This document shows positions 16,618 through 25,029 of a DNA stretch of 64,000 nt, in pieces. A program made the position numbers and the translations under genes. The stretch comes from Acidimicrobiales bacterium (GTDB lineage: Bacteria > Actinomycetota > Acidimicrobiia > Acidimicrobiales > JADJXE01). The notes under the pieces were generated by a model. It was given only the letters and a program-made list of their open reading frames with translations. It searched no databases and was not told the origin of the DNA. Numbering within the stretch: position 1 is the stretch's first letter; each line of letters begins with the position of its first letter. The stretch spans positions 186,001 through 250,000 of the forward strand of contig JADJXE010000001.1 in NCBI GenBank assembly GCA_016716005.1. The letters are read 5' to 3'.

Positions 16618-17985
16618 GTGGACGCCCTGATCCGGTCGCTGGCCGCGGTGGTCGGCCCCGCCCACGTGCTCACCGAGCCCGCGCTCACCGAGGGGTTCGC
16701 GGTGGACTGGACCGGTCGCTTCCACGGGGCGACCCCGGCCGTCGTCCGCCCGGCCAGCACGGCGGAGGTGGCCGCCGTGCTGGCCCTGTGCGACCGGGAG
16801 GGCGTGCCCGTCGTGCCCCAGGGCGGCAACACCGGCCTGGTGGGCGGGGGCGTGCCCCTCGCCGGCGAGGTGGTGCTGAGCCTGCGCCGCCTCGACGCCC
16901 TCGGCCCGGTGGATGCGCTGGCCGCGCAGGTGACCGCCGGCGCGGGCGTCACCCTGCGGGCGCTCCAGTCCCACGCCGCGGCGGCCGGGCTGCGGTTCGC
17001 GGTCGACCTGTCGGCCCGCGACTCGGCGACCGTCGGTGGCATGGTCGCCACCAACGCCGGCGGCACGCACGTGGTGCGCCACGGTCCGATGCGGGCCCAG
17101 GTGGTCGGGGTGGAGGCCGTCCTGGCCGACGGTCGGGTGCTCGTCCACCTCGGTGGGCTGCTGAAGGACAACACCGGCTACGACCTGGCCGGGCTGCTCA
17201 CGGGGAGCGAGGGCACCCTGGCGGTGGTCACCGCGGCCCGCCTGCGGCTGGTGGGGGAGCCGCCGGTGCGCGCCACGGTGCTCGTCGGCCTCCCGTCCAT
17301 CGAGGCGGCGGTGAGGGCGACGGCCGCCCTCCGCGCCGGCGTCGCGGGCCTGGAGGCCGTGGAGGCGCTGGTGGAGCCCACCACCTCGCTGGTGTGCCGG
17401 CACCTGGGGCTGCTCGCTCCCCCCGGCGGCGGGGGCCCCGTGCACCTGCTGGTCGAGAGCGGTGGCGAGCAGGACCAGACAGGCCCGCTCGGGGCCGCGC
17501 TCGCGGCCGCCGGGGTGTCGCTGGAGGCGGCCGCGGTGGCGGTCGATCCGGTGGGCCGGGCGCGCCTCTGGCGAGTCCGGGACGCGGCCGCCGAGGCCAT
17601 CGCCGCCCTCGGGGTGCCGCACAAGCTCGACGTCACCCTGCCCGCGGCCCGCCTCGCCGAGTTCGTGCGGGCCGTGCCGGGTGTGGTGGCCGGGGTGGCC
17701 CCCGCGGCGACCACGTACCTCTTCGGTCACGTCGGCGACGGCAACGTCCACGTGAACGTGCTGGCGCCGGGCGGCGAACCTCCCGACGAGGTCGACGGCG
17801 AGGTGCTCCGGCTGGCCGCCGGCCTGGGCGGGAGCATCAGCGCCGAGCACGGCGTGGGGGTGGCCAAGCGCCGGTGGCTGCACCTGTGCCGGAGCGCGGA
17901 CGAGGTGGCGGTGATGCGGGCCGTGAAGCACGCCCTCGACCCGCGGAGCACCCTCAACCCGCACGCGCTCCTGCCGGAGGGGTGA
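16618..17985 (+). CDS. FAD-linked oxidase (glycolate/D-lactate/2-hydroxyglutarate dehydrogenase type)
   Basis: 455 residues. VAO/PCMH-fold flavoprotein: FAD-binding PQGGNTGLVGGGVP at about 65-78, SATVGGMVATNAGGTHVVRHG, LKDNTGYDLAGLLTGSEGTL, and C-terminal FGHVGDGNVHVNV and SAEHGVGVAKR, which place it in the FAD_binding_4/FAD-oxidase_C group. It oxidises 2-hydroxy acids; the substrate is not readable. Related to but distinct from the GlcD at 44807-46228 and not accompanied here by GlcE/GlcF. GTG at 16618 is the most upstream plausible start beside the divergent gene; no clear ribosome site was seen. Confidence 0.9.
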   Translation: MDALIRSLAAVVGPAHVLTEPALTEGFAVDWTGRFHGATPAVVRPASTAEVAAVLALCDREGVPVVPQGGNTGLVGGGVPLAGEVVLSLRRLDALGPVDALAAQVTAGAGVTLRALQSHAAAAGLRFAVDLSARDSATVGGMVATNAGGTHVVRHGPMRAQVVGVEAVLADGRVLVHLGGLLKDNTGYDLAGLLTGSEGTLAVVTAARLRLVGEPPVRATVLVGLPSIEAAVRATAALRAGVAGLEAVEALVEPTTSLVCRHLGLLAPPGGGGPVHLLVESGGEQDQTGPLGAALAAAGVSLEAAAVAVDPVGRARLWRVRDAAAEAIAALGVPHKLDVTLPAARLAEFVRAVPGVVAGVAPAATTYLFGHVGDGNVHVNVLAPGGEPPDEVDGEVLRLAAGLGGSISAEHGVGVAKRRWLHLCRSADEVAVMRAVKHALDPRSTLNPHALLPEG

Positions 17986-17988
17986 GGC

Positions 17989-18756
17989 TCAGCCCGACCA
18001 GGTGCCCCGCTCGGTGAGCACGGCCTTCAGCACGGCCGGCCGGTCGGTCATCAGGCCGTCGACGCCCAGGTCGAGCAGGCGGTGCATCTCGCCGGGGTCG
18101 TCCACCGTCCACACGTGCACCGGGATGCCGGCCCAGTGCGACGTCCGCACGAAGCGCTCGTCGACGATGACGAGGCGACCGCGGCGCACCGGCACCTGGG
18201 CGCAGGCGCCCCGCAGGCCGGCGGCCACGCCCCGGTGGGTGAGGCTCGCCAGCCGCAGGCGTGCCACCTCGGCCGGGCCGAGGGTGGTGCACAGGTGGGG
18301 GCCGCCCAGCCGTCGCAGCCGGGCCAGCCGGGCGTCGGAGAAGGCGCCGATGCACACCCGGTCGAGGGCGGTGGTGCGGCCGAGCGTCCGGGCCAGCGGC
18401 TCGACGGCGGCGTCGTGCTTCACGTCGATGTTGACGCGGGCGTCGGGGAACGCGCCGAGCAGGTCCTCGAGCAGCGGGATGGGCTCCGCCCCACCCACCC
18501 TCGCCCGGCGCACCTCCCGCCAGGGCAGCTCGGCGACCACCCCCGTGCGGTCGGTCACCCGGTCGAGCACGTGGTCGTGGAAGGCCACCAGCACGCCGTC
18601 GGCGGTGACGTGCACGTCGGTCTCGAGGTAGCGGTACCCGAGGGCCACGGCGGCCGCGAAGGCCGGGAGCGTGTTCTCCGGGTGCTCGCCGGCGCCCCCC
18701 CGGTGGGCGAAGGGGATGGGCCCGGCGTGGTCGAGGTAGGAGAAGCCGGGATTCAC
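17989..18756 (-). CDS. Glycerophosphodiester phosphodiesterase family protein
   Basis: 255 residues, TIM-barrel GDPD. Catalytic and metal residues visible: HRGG at 18-21, PENT at 27-30, ETDVHVTADGVLVAFHD with Glu45, Asp47 and His60, plus VHVWTVDDPGEM near the C-terminus. Hydrolyses glycerophosphodiesters to glycerol-3-phosphate and an alcohol. No signal peptide. GTG at 18756 overlaps the stop of the upstream CFA-like methyltransferase (GTGA), suggesting linked roles in phospholipid turnover and modification. Confidence 0.93.
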   Translation of the reverse strand: MNPGFSYLDHAGPIPFAHRGGAGEHPENTLPAFAAAVALGYRYLETDVHVTADGVLVAFHDHVLDRVTDRTGVVAELPWREVRRARVGGAEPIPLLEDLLGAFPDARVNIDVKHDAAVEPLARTLGRTTALDRVCIGAFSDARLARLRRLGGPHLCTTLGPAEVARLRLASLTHRGVAAGLRGACAQVPVRRGRLVIVDERFVRTSHWAGIPVHVWTVDDPGEMHRLLDLGVDGLMTDRPAVLKAVLTERGTWSG

Positions 18757-20033
18757 GCCGGCCCTGCGACCGCCGCCGCTCGGGCGGCGGCCAGCGGCTG
18801 ACGCTCCCACGAGGGGCGGAGCGGCAGGCCGCCGCGGCCCGCCGCCGGCCTCACCGCGAGCACCTGGTGGATCTGGTAGCGCCCGGTCTCGAAGTTGGCG
18901 GCCGAGCCGGCCAGGTAGAGGCGCCACACGCGGGCGCGGCCGGCGCCGACCTCGGCGACGGCCTGCTCCCAGCTCCGCTCGAGGTTGGCGACCCACCGGC
19001 GCAACGTGAGGGCGTAGTGCTCGCGCAGGCTCTCGACGTGGCGGGCCTCGAAGCCGGCCTGCTGGATGGCCGACACCACCGCGCCGACCTCGTGCAGCTC
19101 GCCGTCGGGGAACACGTAGCGGTTGACGAAGCCGCGCCGGGCCAGGCGGGGCCGGGTGTCGGCCGGCCGGGCGATGCCGTGGTTGAGGAGGCGTCCCTCG
19201 GGCCGCAGCAGGCCGTGGAGGCGAGCGAGGTACTCGCCCAGCCTCGCCAGGCCCACGTGCTCGAACATGCCGATGGAGCTGATGGCGTCGTAGGGCCCGT
19301 CGGCGACCTCGCGGTAGTCCTGGTGGCGCACCTCGCACCGGCCGGTGAGCCCCGCGTCGCGGATCCGTGCGGCGGCCAGCTCGGCCTGGCGGGCCGACAG
19401 GGTGATCCCGACCGCCTCGACGCCGTGGTGGCGGGCCGCGTGCAGCACCATCCCTCCCCAGCCGCAGCCCACGTCGAGCAGGCGCTGACCCGGCCGGAGG
19501 CCGAGCTTGCGACAGATCAGCTCGTGCTTGTTGGCCTGCGCCTGCTCGAGCGGGTCGTCGGGATCCTCGAACACGGCGCAGGAGTAGGTGAGCGACGGGC
19601 CGAGCACCAGCCGGTAGAAGGCGTTCGAGACGTCGTAGTGGTGCGCGATCGCCGCTGCGTCCCGCTGGCGCGAGTGGGGTCGGCCACGCAGGCGTGCCTC
19701 CTCGGGCGGCGGGGGGAGGCGACGGAGCCCGGCCGCGGCCAGCAGGCGAGCCGCCTTCACCCACTGCCCCGGGGTGGGGCGGAGCCCGTGGAGGCGGTCG
19801 CGGAGGGCGACGACGGCGTAGATGTCGCCTTCGATGTCGATGTCGCCGGCCACGTAGGCACGGGCGAGGCCCAGCCCGCCGGGCGCGGTGACAAGCCGGC
19901 TCAGGGCGTCGGGGGAGCGCACGACGATGGTGGCGGGTGGATCGGCCGGTCCGATCCGCCCGCCGTCGTAGCTCACCAGGGCGATGGGCAGGTCGGGTCC
20001 GAGGAGCTCCTCGATCGCCTCGGTCATGGCCAT
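18753..20033 (-). CDS. Cyclopropane-fatty-acyl-phospholipid synthase family methyltransferase
   Basis: 426 residues. SAM-dependent enzyme of the CFA synthase/mycolic acid methyltransferase family acting on acyl chains of membrane phospholipids. The N-terminal non-catalytic domain (about 1-120) includes GDIDIEGD. SAM motif I LLDVGCGWG at 186-194; HHYDVSNAFY and LTYSCAVF are the lipid-pocket blocks, and SIGMFEHVG supplies the conserved Glu/His. A C-terminal RWVANLERSWEQ and SAANFETGRYQIHQVLAVRP complete the family pattern. ATG at 20033 follows GGGAGGTGA. The ribosome site is flanked by a hairpin (20043-20057). Confidence 0.93.
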   Translation of the reverse strand: MAMTEAIEELLGPDLPIALVSYDGGRIGPADPPATIVVRSPDALSRLVTAPGGLGLARAYVAGDIDIEGDIYAVVALRDRLHGLRPTPGQWVKAARLLAAAGLRRLPPPPEEARLRGRPHSRQRDAAAIAHHYDVSNAFYRLVLGPSLTYSCAVFEDPDDPLEQAQANKHELICRKLGLRPGQRLLDVGCGWGGMVLHAARHHGVEAVGITLSARQAELAAARIRDAGLTGRCEVRHQDYREVADGPYDAISSIGMFEHVGLARLGEYLARLHGLLRPEGRLLNHGIARPADTRPRLARRGFVNRYVFPDGELHEVGAVVSAIQQAGFEARHVESLREHYALTLRRWVANLERSWEQAVAEVGAGRARVWRLYLAGSAANFETGRYQIHQVLAVRPAAGRGGLPLRPSWERQPLAAARAAAVAGPA

Positions 20034-20042
20034 GGGTCACCT

Positions 20043-20057
20043 CCCCGCTCGTCGGGG
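20043..20057 (-). promoter_or_regulatory. Hairpin abutting the ribosome site of the CFA-synthase-like gene
   Basis: CCCCG/CGGGG 5-bp stem with a 5-base loop, directly followed by the AGGTG of the Shine-Dalgarno region. A -10-like TACGGT on the same strand lies at 20096-20091. The stem shares G residues with the ribosome site and could limit initiation; inferred only. Confidence 0.35.
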
Positions 20058-20210
20058 CGCCGCTGCCGGCGCCGGCGGCCGTCGTCGCGCACCGTATCCG
20101 CGGGGCTCCGATCGATGGGCGAGAATCCGGTGCCGACAGGGTCGACGGCCCGGGCCGGGAACGAGCCCGGGGGGCGGACGAGCCCGCGGTGCGGACGAGG
20201 AGGTCCAGGC

Positions 20211-21635
20211 ATGGTCGAGGCCCGAGCGGTGCCCATCGGCGGCGAGCGCCACCGGGGGGTCGAGACGTTTCCCGTCCGGGCCCCGTACGACGGCGCCGAG
20301 CTGGCCCGGGTGCCGGCCTGCACCCCGGCCGACGTCGACCGTGCCGTCGCCGCGGCGCGGGCCGCCCTCGACGATCCGCTGCCCGCCTGGCGCCGGGCCG
20401 AGATCCTCGACGCCGCGGCGCGGCTGCTCGTCGAGCGGCGCGAGGAGCTGGCCCGGATCATCGCCCAGGAGGCGGCCAAGCCCATCCGGACGGCACGGGC
20501 CGAGGCGGAGCGGGCGGCGCTGACGTGCACGTTCTCGGCCGTCGAGGCGCGCAAGCTCAGCGGTGAGATGGTGCCGCTCGAGGCCAGCTCGCCGGGCGAG
20601 GGCAAGCTCGGCTTCACCCTGCGGGTGCCCATCGGCGTGGTCGGCGCCATCTCGCCGTTCAACTTCCCGCTCAACCTGGTCGCCCACAAGGTGGCGCCCG
20701 CGATCGCGGCGGGCTGCCCGGTGGTGCTGAAGCCCGCCAGCCAGACACCGCTGTCGGCCCTCGCGCTGGCCGAGCTGCTCCTCGACGAGTGCGGGCTGCC
20801 GGCCGGGCACCTGAACGTGGTGACCGGCTCGGGCGGCGTGGTCGGCAACGCCCTCGTCGACCACCCCGACGTCGCCATGATCACCTTCACGGGGTCGCCG
20901 CCGGTCGGGTGGGGCATCACGTCGAGGGCCCCCCGCAAGAAGGTGAGCCTCGAGCTCGGCAACAACTCGCCGGTGATCCTCGAGCCCGACGGCGACTGGC
21001 GCACGGCGGCCGACAAGATCAGGGTGGCCGGCTTCAGCCACGCCGGGCAGTCCTGCATCTCCACCCAGCGGATCTACGTGCACCGCGACATCGCCGACGA
21101 GTTCACGCAGGCCCTGGTGGAGCGGGTGCGGTCGCTGGTGGTGGGCGATCCGCTCGACGAGGCCACCGACGTCTCGTCGCTGATCTCCACCGGTGAGCGC
21201 CAGCGGGTGGTGTCGTTGGTGGACGAGGCGGTGGCCGGCGGGGCCACGCTCCTCGCGGGCGGCACCGTGCGCGCCGACGGCGTGCTCGAGCCCACGGTGC
21301 TGGCCGGCGTCTCGCCCGCCATGAGCGTGTGCCGCACGGAGGTGTTCGGACCGGTCGTGGCCATCCAGGCCTATGACGACCTGGGCGAGGCCCTCGCCCT
21401 GGCCAACGACACCGAGTACGGGCTGCAGGCGGCCATCTTCACGGCCAGCCTGGCCACCGCGCTGCGGGCGGTGCGCACCCTCGACTTCGGTGGCGTCCTG
21501 GTGAACGAGGTGCCCACCTGGCGGGCCGACCAGATGCCCTACGGCGGCATCCGCGACAGCGGAAACACCCGTGAGGGCCCCGCCTACGCGGTGCACGAGA
21601 TGACCGAGGCGCGCCTCGTGGTCATCCAGCCCTGA
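20211..21635 (+). CDS. Aldehyde dehydrogenase family protein
   Basis: 474 residues. NAD(P)-dependent ALDH. Cofactor block SPFNFPLNLVAHKVAPAIAAG at about 148-168 and KPASQTP at 174-180. General base Glu248 sits in LELGNNSPVIL (a variant of the usual ELGGNAP). Nucleophile Cys282 lies in SHAGQSCISTQR, and EVFGPVV follows near the C-terminus. The substrate aldehyde is unknown; succinic-semialdehyde, glyceraldehyde-3-phosphate and phenylacetaldehyde relatives share this form. ATG at 20211 has AGGAGGT 6 bases upstream. Ends near a strong terminator hairpin at 21708. Confidence 0.93.
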   Translation: MVEARAVPIGGERHRGVETFPVRAPYDGAELARVPACTPADVDRAVAAARAALDDPLPAWRRAEILDAAARLLVERREELARIIAQEAAKPIRTARAEAERAALTCTFSAVEARKLSGEMVPLEASSPGEGKLGFTLRVPIGVVGAISPFNFPLNLVAHKVAPAIAAGCPVVLKPASQTPLSALALAELLLDECGLPAGHLNVVTGSGGVVGNALVDHPDVAMITFTGSPPVGWGITSRAPRKKVSLELGNNSPVILEPDGDWRTAADKIRVAGFSHAGQSCISTQRIYVHRDIADEFTQALVERVRSLVVGDPLDEATDVSSLISTGERQRVVSLVDEAVAGGATLLAGGTVRADGVLEPTVLAGVSPAMSVCRTEVFGPVVAIQAYDDLGEALALANDTEYGLQAAIFTASLATALRAVRTLDFGGVLVNEVPTWRADQMPYGGIRDSGNTREGPAYAVHEMTEARLVVIQP

Positions 21636-21707
21636 TCCCGGCGGCAGCCCCCCGCCGCCTCCCGGCTCCAGGGCGAGCACGGGGCGGTGGTCGCCGACGT
21701 CGAACGC

Positions 21708-21742
21708 CGAGGCGCCGGTGGTCGGCGCCCACCGGCGCCTCG
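21708..21742. terminator. Perfect 13-bp hairpin between convergent genes
   Basis: CGAGGCGCCGGTG/CACCGGCGCCTCG with a 9-base GC loop, between the aldehyde dehydrogenase (plus) and the RES toxin (minus). No T tract follows on either side. In a genome this GC-rich it most likely acts as a bidirectional intrinsic-like terminator. Confidence 0.6.
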
Positions 21743-21804
21743 ACCCGGGCGAGCCGGCGGCGGGGTGACGCCGGGCGCGGCGTCGGCGGCGATGCCGGTG
21801 GCCG

Positions 21805-22353
21805 TCAGCCCTCGACCTGGCGGGCGAGCACGTCGGCGGCCTCGAGGAGCCCGGGGTGGTCGAGGCGGAGCGCCGAGACCTCGATCGGGGTGAGGCCGTC
21901 GAGGTGCCAGATCCCGTGGCTGGACCATCGGGGATCGTGGTACGACCACCACGACACGCCGTGCCAACGGCTCTGTGCATGGATCGCCCGTGCCCATGCC
22001 TGGGTGACCCGCCGGTCCCGGGTCACGACCTGCGAGGGCCGCAGACCCAGGTCGACGAGGCGGTGGGCGTCGTCGAGGTCGCAGATCGGGGTGTCGTCGG
22101 GGAGCTCGTAGGTGGCGATCGCCTGCACGCTCCCCGGGAGCGAGGGCCGTCCCCGCAGCATCGACGACGTCCAGACGCGCTCGAACCAGAAGACCTCGGC
22201 GACGGCGCCGGCGGCGGCGTCGGACAGGTACAGGCACTGGTACCGGTCGGGGTTGTCGACCCGCCCGGCGCCGCCCGGCGGCACGTGGGCGGGATGTCCG
22301 GGGGCGCCGACCCGTGCGTCGGGGAGCCAGGGGACCACCCGGTACAGCAGCAC
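21805..22353 (-). CDS. RES-domain toxin of a Res-Xre toxin-antitoxin module
   Basis: 182 residues. RES toxins degrade NAD+ (the mycobacterial MbcT does so by phosphorolysis). The N-terminal YRVV, then GRVDNPDRYQCLYLSD with Arg31 and Tyr42, then Glu53 in AVAEVFW reproduce the Arg...Tyr...Glu spacing of RES active sites. Starts at GTG 22353, 10 bases after the antitoxin stop. Family members usually follow an Xre antitoxin in this order. Complete and uninterrupted, so probably functional. Regulated with the antitoxin from the promoter at 22883-22909. Confidence 0.87.
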   Translation of the reverse strand: MLLYRVVPWLPDARVGAPGHPAHVPPGGAGRVDNPDRYQCLYLSDAAAGAVAEVFWFERVWTSSMLRGRPSLPGSVQAIATYELPDDTPICDLDDAHRLVDLGLRPSQVVTRDRRVTQAWARAIHAQSRWHGVSWWSYHDPRWSSHGIWHLDGLTPIEVSALRLDHPGLLEAADVLARQVEG

Positions 22354-22363
22354 GAGCCGGGGC

Positions 22364-22849
22364 TCAGGCGTACGCGCCCTGGTCGAGGGCGTCGATGGCG
22401 TCGATGACGGGCCCGGCGCCGCGGAGGGCGAGCACGTCGATGGGGCGGCCGCCGAGGTGGGGGTTGTCGGCCGTCAGCCAGCCGCTGGCCTGCTCGGGCC
22501 ACAGCACCAGGAGGAGCCGGTGCAGCACGTGGTCGAGATCGGCCAGGCGTCGCCGGTTGGGCGGCGAGATGCGCTCGCGGCCCGATCGCCACCGGGAGGG
22601 CTGGGAGCGGGCCACGCCGAGGACGTCGGCGACCGCGTTGGATCCGAGGATCCGCACGACCCGATCGACCTCCTCGGGGACCGGGTACAGGTCGGCGGCC
22701 CCGCTGCGCACGGCGATGGCACGCGCCTTCGGCGCCTTGGTGTGCGGGGTGGCTCTCGCTGTCGTGGCCCGGCCGGCTCGGCCGGGCGAGCCGCCCGACG
22801 ACGGGGGGAGGCCGGTGGTCGACGTCTCCCGAGCGCTCTCGATCGTCAC
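22364..22849 (-). CDS. Xre/MbcA/ParS-type antitoxin
   Basis: 161 residues. An N-terminal Ala/Thr/Ser/Pro-rich segment (about 1-55), then a Xre-like helix-turn-helix (ILGSNAVADVLGVARSQPSRWRSG with ERISPPNRRRL) and a C-terminal ParS-type toxin-binding domain (VLWPEQASGWLTADNPHLGG, then GRPIDVLALRGAGPVIDAIDAL). Such antitoxins bind the RES active-site cleft and repress their own operon. GTG at 22849 has GGAGGG 6 bases upstream; an in-frame start further upstream (22891) lies inside the promoter. The basic linker before the HTH is longer than in most relatives. Confidence 0.85.
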   Translation of the reverse strand: MTIESARETSTTGLPPSSGGSPGRAGRATTARATPHTKAPKARAIAVRSGAADLYPVPEEVDRVVRILGSNAVADVLGVARSQPSRWRSGRERISPPNRRRLADLDHVLHRLLLVLWPEQASGWLTADNPHLGGRPIDVLALRGAGPVIDAIDALDQGAYA

Positions 22850-22882
22850 CGCAGACCCTCCACTGCCGTCCCTCCCGGCGCG

Positions 22883-22909
22883 ACTGCCCAACGATCAGTG
22901 TAGGGCAGT
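22883..22909 (-). promoter_or_regulatory. Promoter and putative autoregulatory operator of the Res-Xre module
   Basis: Minus-strand -10 TACACT (22902-22897) is flanked exactly by an inverted repeat ACTGCCC (22883-22889)/GGGCAGT (22903-22909). A repressor on both half-sites would cover the -10, as expected for antitoxin autorepression. Confidence 0.55.
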
Positions 22910-23534
22910 GGGGCCGTCGTGGCCGGCGTTCCACCCGACTGGTTGGGGTGGCCGCGGCCTGCGCAGCCGGTGCGTCGCTCCCGATGCCCCGTCGAGTGCC
23001 TACGATCGAGGTCGTGGCGCATGCGGTGGCCCGCCAGCGTCCAGCGCTTGCCCCCGCTCTCGGCCACAGGGTTGGCGTCACCCGCGGCTGCACCTGAAGG
23101 AGCTGGTCGGCGAGGTCCTCGACCGGGTCGAGCAGTACCCGGACTTCGACCCCCGACGCGACCACCGCCTCACCATCGTCGACAGCGAGCTCACCGACGT
23201 GGAGCGCAACGCCCGCGCCGCGTCGTGGGTGGACGACATCGAGCGGGACCTGTGAGGCGCTGCATGTGGCCGAGGCGCCCCCGGAGGAGCGTCTCGACGC
23301 GCTCGGGGGTCCTCGCCGCGCTGTATCGCTCCAGGACCGACGGGAAGGAGTTGGCGAGGAACCCCATCGACGCGCTCCCGATGCAGGCCGACGGGTGTGC
23401 CTCCACGTGCGTGCCGAGCGGCGGTGGGCTCCGAGGGTGGGTGACACAGGTGGGTCGTAGGGTGATGGTGCTTCCCTGATCGCTGGGTTCGCCTGGCCTG
23501 TTCAGTGCTGGTGGGCGCCCCGGGAGGTGCTGGC
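22910..23534 (+). other. Remnant-rich intergenic stretch
   Basis: About 620 bases between the toxin-antitoxin module and the broken DUF222-HNH gene. The first part holds the remnant listed at 23014-23255. From 23256 to 23534 both strands contain short open frames (a minus-strand one from ATG 23367 reads MGFLANSFPSVLERYSAART), but none has a ribosome site, promoter and recognisable domain together. I treat it as degraded sequence. Confidence 0.4.
23014..23255 (+). pseudogene. Frameshifted small gene remnant, unknown family
   Basis: TACGAT at 23001-23006, followed after 7 bases by GTG 23014, matches the leaderless start pattern seen elsewhere. The frame reads VAHAVARQRPALAPALGHRV and then stops at TGA after 27 codons. 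A different frame from 23088 reads like a soluble protein end (HLKELVGEVLDRVEQYPDF ... SELTDVERNARAAS ... DDIERDL) to a stop at 23255. A single frameshift near 23070-23090 would join them. I do not recognise the family. Confidence 0.35.
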
Positions 23535-24771
23535 ATGGCGATCGGTGTGCACGACCCGCTCCTCGACGGTGCCGGGTCGGGCGATCCGGGTGGCGGTCCC
23601 GTCTGGGGTGCGTTGGGTGAGGGGCCCGAGGATCGTTGGGCCGCGGCACGCTCGACGAGCTGGCCGATGGGATCCGCCGGCTGGAGGCGGCGATGGCCGG
23701 TCTGCGACGCGAGCAGCTGGCCGCGGTGGCCGAGCTGGCCCGCCGCTGCGGGCACGTGGTCGATGGCTGCGCCGCCCCGGTCGACTGGCTGATGATGGCC
23801 ACCACCTGCTCGCGGCCCACCGCCCGCCGGCACGTCGACGTGGCCGTGGCCCTCGGTGGGCTGCCCGGCGTGGCCGACGCCTTCGGGTCGGGTGTGCTGT
23901 CGTTCGATCAGGTCGCCCAGCTGGTGCGGTTCGTCACCCCCGACACCGAGCGGGCGTGGGCCGACGGGGCCGTCGGACGGTCCGTCCACGAGCTCGAGGC
24001 CCTGGCCCGGTCGTTGCGGCCCCCGTCGAGGGCCCAGCTGGTCGACGCCCGGGCCCGCCGGTGCCTGCGCCTGCGCGACGACGACCAGGAGACCCGCATC
24101 ACCGGCCGTGTCCCGGTGGCCGAGGGGGCGCTGCTGCGCGCCTTGCTCGAGCCGCTGGCCGCCGATGTGGCGGCCGACGCGGTGGCCGACACCCTCGACC
24201 ACTGGGGCGCCCGGATGGCCGACGCGCTCTGCCAACGGGCCGCCCAGCAGCCCCCGAGGGGACCAGGGCCCGGCGGGCCACCATCGTCGTGCACGCCACC
24301 CCCGACCAGCTCACCGGCGAGGCCGACACCCCCGCCACCCTGGCCGAGACCCTGACCCCCCTGGCTCGCCAGGTCCTGTCGGGTCTGCTGTGCGACGGCG
24401 ACCTCGAGGTGCACGTCGACGACCCGCTGACCGGCCGGCCCATCGGCATCGGCCGGGCGTCACGCAACGTCCCCGCGTGGCTGGCCCGCGCCGTGCTCGA
24501 CCGCGACCACAGGTGCCGGGTGCCGGGCTGCGACCGCCCCGCCGTGCACCTCCACCACGTCGAGTTCTACGAGCACGGCGGGCCCACCGACAAGGCCAAC
24601 CTGTCCGGGCTGTGCTGGCACCACCACCAGCGCATCCACCTCGACGGCTTCACCCTCACCGGCAACGCCGACCACCACCTCGCGTGGCGAGACCAGCGCG
24701 GGCGGCTCATCGGCACCACCCGACCCGCCCTGCACCAACGCCTCCTCGGCCGCCCCCCACCCACCACCTGA
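23535..24771 (+). pseudogene. DUF222-HNH endonuclease family gene (13E12-type), broken by two frame changes
   Basis: The pieces lie in three frames. ATG 23535 (GGGAGG ribosome site) starts an N-terminal segment. The DUF222 core reads from about 23640 (LDELADGIRRLEAAMAGLR ... VDVAVALGGLPGVADAF) to about 24250. The HNH end (ATIVVHATPDQL ... RCRVPGCDRPAVHLHHVEFY ... GLCWHHHQRIH) reads in another frame to 24771. The second break sits at the run of five C near 24250; one extra C would restore the frame. The first break is near 23635. HNH catalytic histidines are intact. Either a decayed gene or two base-calling errors. The 3' part is duplicated at 30003-30278. Confidence 0.75.
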
Positions 24772-24804
24772 CCCCCACCGGCCAAGCCGGTGCCTGGTTG
24801 AATG
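24499..24804 (+). repeat. Repeat block A, copy 1 (HNH gene tail)
   Basis: Matches 30003-30278. The core 24601-24714 is identical at 110 of 114 positions to 30092-30205. Flanking parts align with short indels, including a 9-base in-frame gap, and similarity continues about 30 bases beyond the HNH stop codon. Confidence 0.85.
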
Positions 24805-24822
24805 GGCAGGGGAGGTGCCACC

Positions 24823-25029
24823 GTGACGAGCCTCGACCGGCTGCACCCGGCGGTGGTGCACCACGTCGTGAACACGCTCGGCTGGTCGCAGCTCCGCCCG
24901 CGGCAGGAGGTCGCCCTCGGCCCGGTGGTCGACTGCTTGCCGTGGGGCCTTGCCCTTCGGGTGGTGGAGCGCCGCCTCGACGACCGGGTGAACGCCACGG
25001 TGGCGATGGGCGAGCAGCTCCGCGCCTGA
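24823..25029 (+). pseudogene. Short open frame starting like a DEAD/DEAH (Lhr-like) helicase
   Basis: 68 codons from GTG 24823 (GGGGAGGTG ribosome site). The first 35 residues, SLDRLHPAVVHHVVNTLGW then LRPRQEVALGPVV, resemble the N-terminus of Lhr-like helicases just before their Walker A motif. The helicase sequence then ends abruptly and an unrelated 30 residues follow (ALRVVERRLDDRVNATVAMG). The stop overlaps the MFS ATG (ATGA), so it may still be translated as a coupling leader. Helicase origin is from memory of the family pattern. Confidence 0.45.

Noticed and set aside
16618..17985. FAD oxidase as a second GlcD
   Set aside because: It shares the fold but lacks GlcE/GlcF partners and differs in the FAD loops, so the gene symbol was withheld.
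23261..23534. Minus-strand frame from ATG 23367 (MGFLANSFPSVLERYSAART) as a gene
   Set aside because: Protein-like at first, but no ribosome site, promoter or domain, and it soon becomes Arg/Pro-rich antisense-type sequence.
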